Shown here: piece by piece, positions 46,251 to 55,105 of the stretch
Numbering within the stretch: the stretch's first letter is position 1
How the letters are laid out: every line of letters begins with the position of its first letter
Assembly: GCF_039541575.1 (NCBI RefSeq)
Contig: NZ_BAABGM010000002.1
Span: forward strand, 88,692-152,691
DNA length: 64,000 nt
Direction of reading: 5' to 3'
From: Fodinibacter luteus
GTDB taxonomy: Bacteria; Actinomycetota; Actinomycetes; Actinomycetales; Dermatophilaceae
Position numbers and translations under genes: made by a program
The notes under the pieces: model-generated
What the model was told of the DNA's origin: nothing
The model's input: only the letters and a program-made list of their open reading frames with translations
Databases searched by the model: none

Positions 46251-47065
46251 CACGCCACCTCTCGCAGTGCCCGCCGGACGTACACGCCGACCATGTGGGT
46301 CCGGTACTCCTTGCTGCAGCGCACGTCGCTGATGGGGCTGATCACCGCGTGCGCGGCAGCCACGACGTCGTCGGCGGGGTCTCGTGCGGACAGCCCCTCC
46401 ACGAGGAGCGGGGTCGCCGCGCAGGAGCTGATGCCGAGCCGCAACGCGCCGTCCTTGGCCATCGCCGCCACACCGACGATGCCGAGGTCGTGGCCCTTGA
46501 TGCGCTTCAGCTTGCGGTAGGAGCCACGGGCGTTCGCGGTCTCGGGCGGGACGACGATGCGCTCGATCAGCTCGCCGGGCGCCAGCACGGTGCGCTTGGC
46601 ACCGGTGAAGAACTCGGTGACCGGGATCTCCCGGGTGGCGTCGAGCGACGACACGACGACCGTGGCCCCCAGGCACAGCAGCGCGGGCGACATGTCCGCG
46701 CAGGGTGAGGCGTTGGCGACGTTGCCGATGACGGTCGCGCGGTTGCGGATCTGGTGGGAGGCCAGGTCCTTGGCACAGGCCACGAGGAGCGGGTAGGCCT
46801 CCTGCACCGTCGAGCTCGACAGCACGTCGTTGATGGTCACCGCCGGACCGATGACGAGCCCCTCCTCGGCGCTCCAGGCCAGGTCCGCGTACCCGTCGAC
46901 CCGCTTGACGTCGACCACCATCGCCGGGCGGGCCAGTCCGCTGCGCACGTCCCCCAGCAGGTCCGTGCCGCCGGCCAGGACCCGCGCCCCGGGACCGTGA
47001 TCGGCCAGGAGCGAGAGCAGCTGCTCCCGCCGGGTGGGAGCTGCGTAGCTGAACCTGGCCGCCAT
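46250..47065 (-). CDS. Molybdenum hydroxylase FAD-binding subunit, operon A
   Basis: 271 residues. FAD-binding motifs of the CoxM/XdhB family are VLAGGTDLLGDVR near residue 29 and ATVIGNVANASPCADMSPAL near 112, followed by the CO-dehydrogenase flavoprotein C-terminal domain. It receives electrons from the 2Fe-2S subunit and passes them to NAD+ or a quinone. It is the first gene of the operon FAD - FeS - Mo - permease - barbiturase; a strong RBS GAGGAGG precedes ATG 47065. Confidence 0.93.
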   Translation of the reverse strand: MAARFSYAAPTRREQLLSLLADHGPGARVLAGGTDLLGDVRSGLARPAMVVDVKRVDGYADLAWSAEEGLVIGPAVTINDVLSSSTVQEAYPLLVACAKDLASHQIRNRATVIGNVANASPCADMSPALLCLGATVVVSSLDATREIPVTEFFTGAKRTVLAPGELIERIVVPPETANARGSYRKLKRIKGHDLGIVGVAAMAKDGALRLGISSCAATPLLVEGLSARDPADDVVAAAHAVISPISDVRCSKEYRTHMVGVYVRRALREVA

Positions 47066-47314
47066 GACGCCTCCTCGCGAGTGGCGCAGCCGTGCGGCCG
47101 CACCGGGCCCCGGGATGGCTCCCGCGCACCTTCGCGCGGTGCCGTCGTGCCGACCCTAGCGCTGCTCCCCCCTGCCGTGGGAGACCCAGGGCGCTTCCCC
47201 GCGCCCGACGTGTCCGGTCTCACTCCTGCCGGTCGGCCGTGTCGGTGAGCCCTGGTCGGTCGGACGGTGCCGGTCGGCCTGTCTCGTCGGGCCCCCGACC
47301 GATACGGTGGCGTC
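47066..47314. promoter_or_regulatory. Divergent promoter region of the two catabolic operons
   Basis: The minus-strand -10 TAGGGT (47158-47153) would give a leader of about 80 nt to the FAD gene. Plus-strand TACGGT (47303-47308) is 6 nt from GTG 47315. A perfect 12-bp palindrome GTGCGGCCGCAC (47092-47103) lies in the minus-strand leader. Confidence 0.5.
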
Positions 47315-48205
47315 GTGGCCCTTCCGCAGCCGTGCCCGCAGGAGCGCGTGGCCGGCGCCGCCTCCGCCTCGGTGTGCAGCACGGTCTCCGGGCCGTCCCG
47401 TCCGGCGACCGTGCTGCACGCCGGCCACGACGCGGTGTACCTCGACCTCGACGGCGCGTGTCTCGGGGTGGTGTCCTCCCGCGGGGTGCACGTGCCGTGC
47501 GGGGTCCGCACGCGGCGTCCACGGCTGCCCCTCCTCCGGCCCGGCGACGGTGCCACCGTGGGGGAGGGCTCGATCAGGCTGCCGGGGCTCGAGGTGGAGG
47601 TCACCGAGATCGTCGACACCACCGTCGGGGTGCTCGGCCCGGATGCCGTCGGTCGCGCGGCCCACCTGCTGCGGGAGGCCGTCGGCGACCGGCTGGCCGG
47701 GGCGCTCGCCGAGCTCCCCGAGGAACCGATGCGGCGCCTGGCCGAGTGCGACGCCTCCGCCGTGGCGGGCCTCCTGGGGTTCGGCAGCGGGCTCACCCCG
47801 CTCGGCGACGACGTGCTGGCCGGCTGGCTCGCCGTGGGAGCCGCGACCCGGCATCCCGCGCTGGCGTCGATCCGGACCGCTGTCGGGCTCTCCGCGCGAC
47901 AGCGGACGACGACGCTCTCGGCGACCCTGCTGGCGTGCGCGGCCCGCGGTGAGGGCGTCCCGCAGTTCCGCCGCCTCCTCGAGGGCCTGGCGGTGGGGGA
48001 CGCGGACCTGGTCGAGCAGTCGGCGGACGACGTGCTCGACATCGGCGACACCTCGGGGTCGGGGCTCGTTCTCGGCGCCCTGACCGCCCTGGACACGCTG
48101 GACGCACTGACCGCCCTGGAAGCACTGGACGTCCCGGACGTCCTCGACGCCCTCGAACCACCCCCACCCCCACCCTCACCCTCACGGCAAGGAGCCTCCC
48201 GATGA
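47315..48205 (+). CDS. DUF2877 protein (YlbF-like, putative carbamoyltransferase subunit)
   Basis: 296 residues. DUF2877 features: RPATVLHAGHDAVYLDLDG near the N-terminus, the Gly-rich LLGFGSGLTPLGDDVLAGWL and QRTTTLSATLLACAARGE. In E. coli the homologue YlbF works with FdrA and YlbE, the trio reported as oxamate carbamoyltransferase of allantoin breakdown. Here the same trio follows in order. The C-terminus is a Leu/Asp repeat (ALDTLDALTALEALDVPDVL, then Pro-rich). GTG 47315 is 6 nt after TACGGT; its stop overlaps fdrA. Confidence 0.85.
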   Translation: MALPQPCPQERVAGAASASVCSTVSGPSRPATVLHAGHDAVYLDLDGACLGVVSSRGVHVPCGVRTRRPRLPLLRPGDGATVGEGSIRLPGLEVEVTEIVDTTVGVLGPDAVGRAAHLLREAVGDRLAGALAELPEEPMRRLAECDASAVAGLLGFGSGLTPLGDDVLAGWLAVGAATRHPALASIRTAVGLSARQRTTTLSATLLACAARGEGVPQFRRLLEGLAVGDADLVEQSADDVLDIGDTSGSGLVLGALTALDTLDALTALEALDVPDVLDALEPPPPPPSPSRQGASR

Positions 48206-49695
48206 GTCCCAGCGACGGGTTCACGCACGTGGAGCTGCGCAGCGCCTACGCCGACTCGGTCACCCTGCTGCAGGTCAGCAGGGACGTCGCGACCGCACCG
48301 GGAGTCATCGCCGCGCAGGTGGCGATGGGCACCCCGCTCAACGTGGACGTCCTCTCGGGCATGGGGTTCGACGTCCCCGCCTGCACCCCCAACGACCTGG
48401 TCGTGGCGCTTCGGCTGGCCTCGGAGGAGGCGCTGGCGGGAGCGCTCGCCGCCGTGGCCGACGCCCTCGTCGTCACCGCCCGCCGGGACGACGGTGCCGC
48501 CCGCACCGTGCAGCCCCGCACCACCGCCAGCGCCGTCCGGCGGTCCGGGGCCGCTCTGGCCCTCGTGTCGGTGCCCGGTGAGCACGCCGCCGTCGAGGCG
48601 GTGGACGCGCTGGACGCGGGCGCGGACGTCATGATCTTCAGCGACAACGTGCCCCTCGACCAGGAGATCGGCCTCAAGCGGCTCGCCGCCGAGCGCGGGC
48701 TGCTCGTCATGGGTCCCGACTGCGGGACCGCGGTCGTGGGAGGGGTCGGCCTCGGCTTCGCGAACGTCGCACCCGCCGGAGAGGTCGGCATCGTCGCCGC
48801 GTCGGGCACGGGGTGCCAGCAGCTCATCTGCCTGCTCGCCGCGGCGGGGGTCGGGGTGGGCGCGGCGCTCGGCGTGGGCGGGCGCGACCTCTCGCCCGGG
48901 GTCGGCGGGCTCTCGACGATGGAGGCGCTCCGCCGCCTCGACGCCGACCCGTCGGTGCGCCGTATCGTGCTCGTCTCGAAGCCGCCCGCACCCGAGGTGG
49001 CGGAGGCGGTCCGGACCTACGCCGACACGCTGTCCACGCCCGTCGACCTCGCCCTGCTCGGCCCCGGCCGCCCCGACCTGACGACGGCGACCGAGGCGCT
49101 CCTGCGCTCGCTCGGGCGGCCCGTGCCGGAGTGGCCGGTGTGGGGCGCACGGCAGTGGCACCCGGGGCCCGGACACCTCCGCGGGCTCTTCGTCGGCGGC
49201 ACCCTGTGCGACGAGGCGATGCTCGTCGCCGGTGAACGCCTCGGCCCGATCCGCAGCAACATCCCGCTGGCCCCGGAGCTCGCGCTCGACGAGTCGCTCA
49301 CGGCGGATGCCCACCTCATGGTCGACTTCGGTGACGACGCCCTCACCCGTGGCCGGGCCCACCCGATGATCGACCCGGGGCTGCGGCTGGAGCACCTGGC
49401 CCGGGCGGCCGCCGACCCGGCCACCGCGGTGCTCCTCCTCGACGTCGTGCTCGGGCACGGTGCGGAGGCCGACCCCGCGGCCCTCCTCGCCCCGGCGGTC
49501 GCCGCGGCCATCGCCACGGCCCGCGACGCCGGTCGGGAGCTGCCGGTCGTCGTCGCGTGCGTCGGCACCGAGGACGACCCGCAGGGGCTCACCCGGCAGG
49601 CGCTCGCCCTCGCCGACGCGGGCGCCGAAGTGCACCTGTCCAACGCCCACGCGGCCACCCGGGCCGCCTCGTTGACCACCGGAGCCAGCTCATGA
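48202..49695 (+). CDS. fdrA: FdrA-family protein (putative carbamoyltransferase subunit)
   Basis: 497 residues, related to the alpha chain of succinyl-CoA synthetase. Visible: MIFSDNVPLDQEIGLKRLA, LLVMGPDCGTAVVGGVGLGF, VGIVAASGTGCQQL and GVGGRDLSPGVGGLST, then the second ligase-like domain (GLFVGGTLCDEAM). In E. coli FdrA acts with YlbE and YlbF in oxalurate/oxamate-carbamoyl phosphate interconversion. The RBS AAGGAG sits just upstream of ATG 48202; both ends overlap neighbours by 4 nt. Confidence 0.9.
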   Translation: MSPSDGFTHVELRSAYADSVTLLQVSRDVATAPGVIAAQVAMGTPLNVDVLSGMGFDVPACTPNDLVVALRLASEEALAGALAAVADALVVTARRDDGAARTVQPRTTASAVRRSGAALALVSVPGEHAAVEAVDALDAGADVMIFSDNVPLDQEIGLKRLAAERGLLVMGPDCGTAVVGGVGLGFANVAPAGEVGIVAASGTGCQQLICLLAAAGVGVGAALGVGGRDLSPGVGGLSTMEALRRLDADPSVRRIVLVSKPPAPEVAEAVRTYADTLSTPVDLALLGPGRPDLTTATEALLRSLGRPVPEWPVWGARQWHPGPGHLRGLFVGGTLCDEAMLVAGERLGPIRSNIPLAPELALDESLTADAHLMVDFGDDALTRGRAHPMIDPGLRLEHLARAAADPATAVLLLDVVLGHGAEADPAALLAPAVAAAIATARDAGRELPVVVACVGTEDDPQGLTRQALALADAGAEVHLSNAHAATRAASLTTGASS

Positions 49696-51107
49696 CCGTC
49701 GTGAACCCCGCCCCGTCGGAGGCCCTCGCTGGGCTGGTGTCCACCGGCGCAGACCACTTCGCGACGGCGGTCGAGGCGCAGGGCGTCCCGGTCGAGCGGG
49801 TCGAGTGGCAGCCACCCATGGCCGGCACCGCGGACGACCTCGCCGTGCTCGCGACCGACCCGCTGAGGCGTGCGGCGAACGCCCGCGCGGTCGAGGCGGT
49901 GCTGTCGAGCCAGGCGTCGCTCGTGGACGTCGCCCCGGCCTCGGAGGTGCTGGGGCTCGAGCCCGGACAGTTCCTCCACGCCGGCCCGCCGATCGCCTGG
50001 AACCGCACCTCGGGGCCGCTGCGTGGGGCGCTCATGGGCGCCGCGGCCTTCGAGGGGCTCGTCGATGCGCCCGAGGATGCCGTGGCGCTCTTCGAGGGCG
50101 GCCGGTTCGCCCTCGAGCCGTGCCACCACCGGCGCACCGTCGGCCCGATGGCCGGCGTGGTCTCCCCCTCGATGTGGATGTTCGTCCTCGAGGACCCGGC
50201 CACGGGGCGGCGGACCTTCTGCTCGCTCAACGAGGGGCTGGGCAAGGTGCTGCGGTTCGGCGCCCACGCGCCGGAGGTCCTCGAGCGGCTGCGGTGGATG
50301 TCCGCCGTGCTCGGGCCGCTGCTGCGCGACACGGTGCGTGCCGGTGACCCGGTCGACGTCACCGGCATCCTCACCCAGATGCTCCAGATGGGCGACGAGG
50401 CGCACAACCGCAACCGCTCCGGCACGCTCATGCTGCTCCGGGACCTCGCGCCGGGGCTCGCCTCCTCCGGCCACGACCCGGCCGACGTCGCGGACGTGCT
50501 GCGGTTCATCGGGGGCAACGACCACTTCTTCCTCAACCTCTCGATGCCGGCCTGCAAGCTCGCGCTCGACGCGGCCCGCGACATCGACGGGTCGACGATG
50601 GTCGTCGCGATGGCCCGCAACGGCACCGAGTTCGGCATCCAGGTGTCGGGGACCGGCGACCAGTGGTTCACCGGTCCGGCGCAGTACATCGACGGGCTCT
50701 ACCTCGGGGGCTTCGGCCCCGAGGACGCCAACCCCGACATCGGCGACTCGGCGATCACCGAGACCGCCGGCATCGGCGGGTTCTCGATGGCGACCGCCCC
50801 GGCGATCGTGCGCTTCGTCGGCGGGACGGTCCCCGACGCGCTCGCGACCACCCGGCGGATGCACGAGATCACCCTCGCGAAGAACCCCCGCTGGACGATC
50901 CCGGTGCTCGAGTTCGACGGGGCACCGACCGGCATCGACGTCGCCGCGGTCTGCCGCACCGGCATCCTGCCGCAGATCAACACCGGGATGGCCGGCAACC
51001 GTCCCGGCATCGGTCAGGTCGGAGCCGGGCTGGTCAACCCGCCGGCCGAGATCTTCCCCGCTGCGCTGGCCGCCCTCGCCGACCGGGCCCGCTCCCGAGC
51101 GGCCTGA
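49692..51107 (+). CDS. DUF1116 protein (YlbE-like, putative carbamoyltransferase subunit)
   Basis: 471 residues. DUF1116 blocks: NARAVEAVLSSQASLVDVAPA, PIAWNRTSGPLRGALMGAAA, LTQMLQMGDEAHNRNRSGT, FIGGNDHFFLNLSM, VVAMARNGTEFGIQVSGTG and ILPQINTGMAGNRPGIGQVG. It completes the FdrA-YlbE-YlbF trio. No catalytic assignment can be made from motifs alone. A gap of 121 nt without promoter-like signal separates it from the second molybdenum hydroxylase. Confidence 0.9.
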   Translation: MTVVNPAPSEALAGLVSTGADHFATAVEAQGVPVERVEWQPPMAGTADDLAVLATDPLRRAANARAVEAVLSSQASLVDVAPASEVLGLEPGQFLHAGPPIAWNRTSGPLRGALMGAAAFEGLVDAPEDAVALFEGGRFALEPCHHRRTVGPMAGVVSPSMWMFVLEDPATGRRTFCSLNEGLGKVLRFGAHAPEVLERLRWMSAVLGPLLRDTVRAGDPVDVTGILTQMLQMGDEAHNRNRSGTLMLLRDLAPGLASSGHDPADVADVLRFIGGNDHFFLNLSMPACKLALDAARDIDGSTMVVAMARNGTEFGIQVSGTGDQWFTGPAQYIDGLYLGGFGPEDANPDIGDSAITETAGIGGFSMATAPAIVRFVGGTVPDALATTRRMHEITLAKNPRWTIPVLEFDGAPTGIDVAAVCRTGILPQINTGMAGNRPGIGQVGAGLVNPPAEIFPAALAALADRARSRAA

Positions 51108-51228
51108 TCCCACCGAGGGGGCGGGTGCGCCCGCCGCCCTGACCCGACCCGCCCTCTCGCCGAAGGCCCGGCCCTCCGGCGGGGCGGCGCCTTCCCCTCG
51201 AGCCCCTTGAGCAGGCAGGATCGAGCAG

Positions 51229-52113
51229 GTGAAACCCGGACCCTTCGTGCACCACGCCCCGCGCACCGTCGAGGAGGCCGTCGCCGTGCTCGCCGAGGTC
51301 GGCCACGACGGCAAGGTGCTCGCCGGCGGGCAGAGCCTCATCCCCGTGCTCAACATGCGGCTGGCCAGCCCGGGGCACCTCGTCGACATCAACGGCGTGG
51401 ACGGGCTGAATGCCGTGGACGTCACCGATGCGTGGGTGCGCGTCGGGGCCCTCGTGCGGCACGCCGCCCTCGAGCGGCACGGCGGGGCGGGTGCCGCCCT
51501 CCCGCTCATCCGCCAGGGCCTGCGCAACGTCGCCCACCCCGCGATCCGCAACCGCGGCACGACCGTCGGCTCGATCGCGCACGCCGACCCGGCGGGTGAG
51601 ATGCCCTCGGTCGCCGTGCTCACCGGCGGGGTCGTCGAGGCGGTCGGCCCCGGCGGTCGGCGCGAGATCGCCGCGGCCGACTTCTTCGAGGGCCCGCTGG
51701 AGACCACCCTCGCCCACGACGAGCTCGTCGAGGCCGTGCGCTTCGGGCGGTTCGCACCGGGCACGCGCACGGCGTTCCTCGAGTCGGCTCGCCGTCACGG
51801 CGACTACGCCCTCGCCGGGGTCGCCGTGGCCGTCGAGGTCACCGACGGGGTCGTCCGCACGGCGCGGGCGTCGTTCGTGTCGGTGACGCCGGTGCCGACC
51901 GTGCTCGACCTCACCCCTGCGCTCGGCGGGCGGGAGGCCGACTCCCCCACCGCGCCGGCGGACGCCGAGGCCGTCGTCGAGCTCGTGCGTGCGCACGTCG
52001 ACCCCGAGGGAGACATCCACGCGAGCGCCGACTACCGACGGATGCTCGCCGCCGAGCTGACCCGGCGGGCGCTCGCCGCCACGACCACCGAGGCGCAGGA
52101 GGGGGCGGCGTGA
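51229..52113 (+). CDS. Molybdenum hydroxylase FAD-binding subunit (CoxM-like), operon B
   Basis: 294 residues. FAD motifs VLAGGQSLIPVLNMRLASPG (residues about 31-50) and GTTVGSIAHADPAGEMP (about 111-127) match CoxM. It is the electron exit of the second hydroxylase. GTG 51229 begins MKPGPFVHHAPRTVEEAV, a standard N-terminus, with a modest RBS. Its stop overlaps the 2Fe-2S gene (GTGA). Confidence 0.92.
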   Translation: MKPGPFVHHAPRTVEEAVAVLAEVGHDGKVLAGGQSLIPVLNMRLASPGHLVDINGVDGLNAVDVTDAWVRVGALVRHAALERHGGAGAALPLIRQGLRNVAHPAIRNRGTTVGSIAHADPAGEMPSVAVLTGGVVEAVGPGGRREIAAADFFEGPLETTLAHDELVEAVRFGRFAPGTRTAFLESARRHGDYALAGVAVAVEVTDGVVRTARASFVSVTPVPTVLDLTPALGGREADSPTAPADAEAVVELVRAHVDPEGDIHASADYRRMLAAELTRRALAATTTEAQEGAA

Positions 52114-52697
52114 GCGGCCCGACGAGCCAGAGCAGCACGGCCGACCCGTCCCGCCCGGCCGCCGAGCAGCTGCTCGACATCACGGTGCGCGTCAACGGGG
52201 TCCCGCACTCGGCCACCGCCCCCGCCCGGCGCCTGCTGTCCGACTTCCTGCGCCACGACCTCGGGCTCACCGGCACCCACGTCGGGTGCGAGCACGGCGT
52301 CTGCGGCGCGTGCACGGTGCTCGTCGACGGCCGGCCGATGCGCTCCTGCCTCATGTTCGCGGTGAGCGCCCAGCGCCACGAGGTGACGACCGTCGAGGGG
52401 ATCGGCGACGACCCCGCGGCGATGAGCCCCGTCCAGCAGGCCTTCGCCGAGTGCCACGGGCTGCAGTGCGGCTTCTGCACCCCGGGGTTCGTCACGACGA
52501 TCACCGCCTTCCTCGAGGAGAACCCCGACCCGACGCCGGAGGAGGCGCGCGAGGCGATCTCGGGCAACCTGTGCCGCTGCACCGGATACCAGAACATCGT
52601 CGCGGCGGTCGGTCGCGCGGCCGAGATCCGCCGCACCGGGAGCGACCCGTCGGCCGGCGGTCGACCGGGCGACGGGGCGGACGAGGTGGCCCGATGA
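52110..52697 (+). CDS. Molybdenum hydroxylase 2Fe-2S subunit (CoxS-like), operon B
   Basis: 195 residues. First cluster Cys 60, 65, 68 and 80 (CEHGVCGACTVLVDG); second cluster from LQCGFCTPGF and NLCRCTGYQNI. It has N- and C-terminal extensions of about 20-25 residues rich in Ser, Pro and Gly that the operon A subunit lacks. Overlaps with both neighbours indicate coupled synthesis. Confidence 0.93.
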   Translation: MSGPTSQSSTADPSRPAAEQLLDITVRVNGVPHSATAPARRLLSDFLRHDLGLTGTHVGCEHGVCGACTVLVDGRPMRSCLMFAVSAQRHEVTTVEGIGDDPAAMSPVQQAFAECHGLQCGFCTPGFVTTITAFLEENPDPTPEEAREAISGNLCRCTGYQNIVAAVGRAAEIRRTGSDPSAGGRPGDGADEVAR

Positions 52698-55105
52698 GCA
52701 CCCGCCAGTTCGGCGAGAAGGTCCAGCGCTGCGAGGACCCCCGCCTGCTCACCGGCAACGGCCGCTACCTCGACGACCTCGGCCGGCACGCCCTCGCGGC
52801 GGCCTTCGTCCGCAGCCCGCACGCCCACGCCCGCATCGTCGACATCGACATCCACGACGCCTGGGAGGTCGAGGGGGTCGAGGCGATCTACACGTGGGAG
52901 GACCTCACCGGCCGGGTCGCAGAGCCGCTGCCCGTGCTCATCCCCCACCCGGCCCTCACCCACCCGCGTACCGGCCACTGCCTGGCCCGGGAGGAGGTCA
53001 ACCACGTCGGGGAGGCCGTCGTCATGGTCGTCGCGCGCGACCGCTACGTCGCCGAGGACGCCGCCCAGCGGATCCGGGTCTCGTACGAGGGCCTTCCGGT
53101 CGTCGTGGGCATCGAGAAGGCGCGCGACGGCGAGGCGCTCGTCCACCCGGACGCGCCCGGGAACGTCGCCGCCCACCTCGTCCAGGAGGTCGGTGACCTC
53201 GAGGCCGCGATGACGGCCGCCCCCCACACGCTCACCCTCGACCTCGCGATCGAGCGCAGCGCGTCCATGCCGATGGAGGGCAAGGGCGTGCTCGCCCGCT
53301 GGGACGTCGACGACCAGTCGCTGCGCCTGTACTCCTCGACCCAGACGAGCACGGGGGTGCGCGCGGCCGTCGCGGCCAAGCTCGGGATGCCGCTCGCCAA
53401 GGTCGAGTGCACCGCGCCCGACGTGGGCGGCGGCTTCGGCGTCAAGATCATGCACCCGTGGCCCGAGGAGGTCCTCGTGCCGTGGGCGGCCCGGCTGCTC
53501 GGCCGCGACGTCAAGTGGACCGAGGACCGCCGGGAGCACTTCGTGTCGAGCTCGCACGAGCGCGGCCAGCTCCAGGAGGTCACGGTCGGGTTCGACGACG
53601 AGGGGCGCCTCCTCGCCCTCGACGTGCGCTTCTGGCACGACAACGGCGCGTACACGCCCTACGGCATCATCGTCCCGATCATCACCGCCACCCAGCTGCT
53701 CGGGCCCTACAAGCCCGGGGCCTACCGCGTCGAGTTCTGGTCCCTGTACACGAACACCGTGCTCGTGACCCCCTACCGCGGAGCCGGGCGCCCCCAGGGG
53801 TGCTTCGCGATGGAACGCGCGATGGATGCCGTCGCGGCCCACCTCGGTCTCGACCGGGCGGAGGTGCGAGCGCGCAACTTCATCCAGCCCGACGAGATGC
53901 CCTACGACCACGGATTGATGTTCCAGGACGGGCGACCCCTGAAGTACGACTCCGGTGACTTCCCGGCATCCCTCGCGAAGCTCAAGGCCCTCGTCGGCTG
54001 GGACGACTTCGCGGACCACCGCCGGGAGGCCGAGGCGCAGGGCCGCCGGGTCGGCCTCGGCATCGGCTGCTACGTCGAGGGCACCGGGGTCGGCCCCTAC
54101 GAGGGCGGGCACGTGCACGTCGAGACGAGCGGCCGGGTCAACGTCGCCACGGGGCTGACGACCCAGGGCCAGGGGCACCAGACCATCCTCGCCCAGATCG
54201 TCGCCGACGAGCTCGGCGTGCGGATCGAGGACGTCCACGTCACCACCGGGGACACGCGCCGGATGGCGTACGCCGTGGGCACCTTCGCCTCCCGCGGGGC
54301 GGTCATGTCCGGCAACGCCGTCGCGCTCGCGGCGAGGGTCGTGCGCGAGAAGGCCCTCCGGATCGCGGCCGACGCCCTCGAGGTCGCAGCCGACGACCTG
54401 CAGATCGAGGACGGCGTCATCTCGGTCAGGGGGGCGCCGGGCACCTCGATCGCCCTGTCGACGGTGGCGGTGCTGTCGAACCCGCTGCGGTACGCGTTCG
54501 ACGAGTCGTCGCAGGCGGCGACCCAGTTCGCCGGCACCTTCGACCCGGACAGGCCGCCGGTCGCCGACGACGAGGAGCCCGGGCTCGAGGCGCAGGACTT
54601 CTACTCCCCCACCCAGGCGACCTTCGCCAACGGCATGCACGCGGCGATCGTCGAGACCGACCCGGTCACGGCGGAGATCCGCATCCTGCGCTACTGCGTC
54701 GTCCACGACTGCGGGGTCATGGTCAACCCGATGATCGTCGAGGGCCAGGTGCACGGCGGCGTGGCGCAGGGGGTCGGTGGGGCGCTCTACGAGCGGATGG
54801 CCTACGACGAGTCGGGGCAGTTGCTCAACGCCTCGTTCATGGACTTCCTCATCCCCTACGCCTCCGAGGTCCCGCACATCGAGACCGACCACCTCGAGAC
54901 CCCCAGCCCGCTCAACCCGCTCGGCCTCAAGGGCGCCGGCGAGGCGGGCACGATCCCGGTCACCGCCGTCATCGCCTCGGCCATCGAGGACGCCGAGGGG
55001 TTCCCCATCCGCTCGATGCCGATCAGCCCGTCGGAGCTGTGGCACCTGCGCCAGCAGCACGCCCGCGACCCCGACACCGTTCCCGCGCAGGAAGGCTCGC
55101 CATGA
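52694..55105 (+). CDS. Molybdenum hydroxylase large subunit (form II CoxL-like), operon B
   Basis: 803 residues. Molybdopterin contacts GGGFGVKIMHP, PYRGAGRPQG and TTQGQGHQT, and the catalytic Glu in LKGAGEAGTIP near residue 745. The active-site loop is YRGAGR, the form II pattern, not the Cys-containing form I loop of true CO dehydrogenase, so CO oxidation is unlikely. Substrate is an N-heterocycle or aldehyde; guanine deaminase and the hydantoinase genes downstream make xanthine or a similar ring plausible. ATG 52694 overlaps the upstream stop. Confidence 0.92.
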   Translation: MSTRQFGEKVQRCEDPRLLTGNGRYLDDLGRHALAAAFVRSPHAHARIVDIDIHDAWEVEGVEAIYTWEDLTGRVAEPLPVLIPHPALTHPRTGHCLAREEVNHVGEAVVMVVARDRYVAEDAAQRIRVSYEGLPVVVGIEKARDGEALVHPDAPGNVAAHLVQEVGDLEAAMTAAPHTLTLDLAIERSASMPMEGKGVLARWDVDDQSLRLYSSTQTSTGVRAAVAAKLGMPLAKVECTAPDVGGGFGVKIMHPWPEEVLVPWAARLLGRDVKWTEDRREHFVSSSHERGQLQEVTVGFDDEGRLLALDVRFWHDNGAYTPYGIIVPIITATQLLGPYKPGAYRVEFWSLYTNTVLVTPYRGAGRPQGCFAMERAMDAVAAHLGLDRAEVRARNFIQPDEMPYDHGLMFQDGRPLKYDSGDFPASLAKLKALVGWDDFADHRREAEAQGRRVGLGIGCYVEGTGVGPYEGGHVHVETSGRVNVATGLTTQGQGHQTILAQIVADELGVRIEDVHVTTGDTRRMAYAVGTFASRGAVMSGNAVALAARVVREKALRIAADALEVAADDLQIEDGVISVRGAPGTSIALSTVAVLSNPLRYAFDESSQAATQFAGTFDPDRPPVADDEEPGLEAQDFYSPTQATFANGMHAAIVETDPVTAEIRILRYCVVHDCGVMVNPMIVEGQVHGGVAQGVGGALYERMAYDESGQLLNASFMDFLIPYASEVPHIETDHLETPSPLNPLGLKGAGEAGTIPVTAVIASAIEDAEGFPIRSMPISPSELWHLRQQHARDPDTVPAQEGSP

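Noticed and set aside
47374..47419. Perfect 12-bp inverted repeat within the DUF2877 gene (GTGCAGCACGGT and complement)
   Set aside because: It lies in coding sequence 22 nt apart, where GC-rich codons make such matches likely; no further support for function.
49017..55060. Very long minus-strand open frames (917 and 1049 codons)
   Set aside because: They lie opposite DUF1116 and the operon B hydroxylase genes, which have clear motifs; high GC removes stops from the opposite strand.
52694..55105. Carbon monoxide dehydrogenase (CoxL form I)
   Set aside because: The active-site loop reads YRGAGR, the form II pattern, without the form I cysteine.
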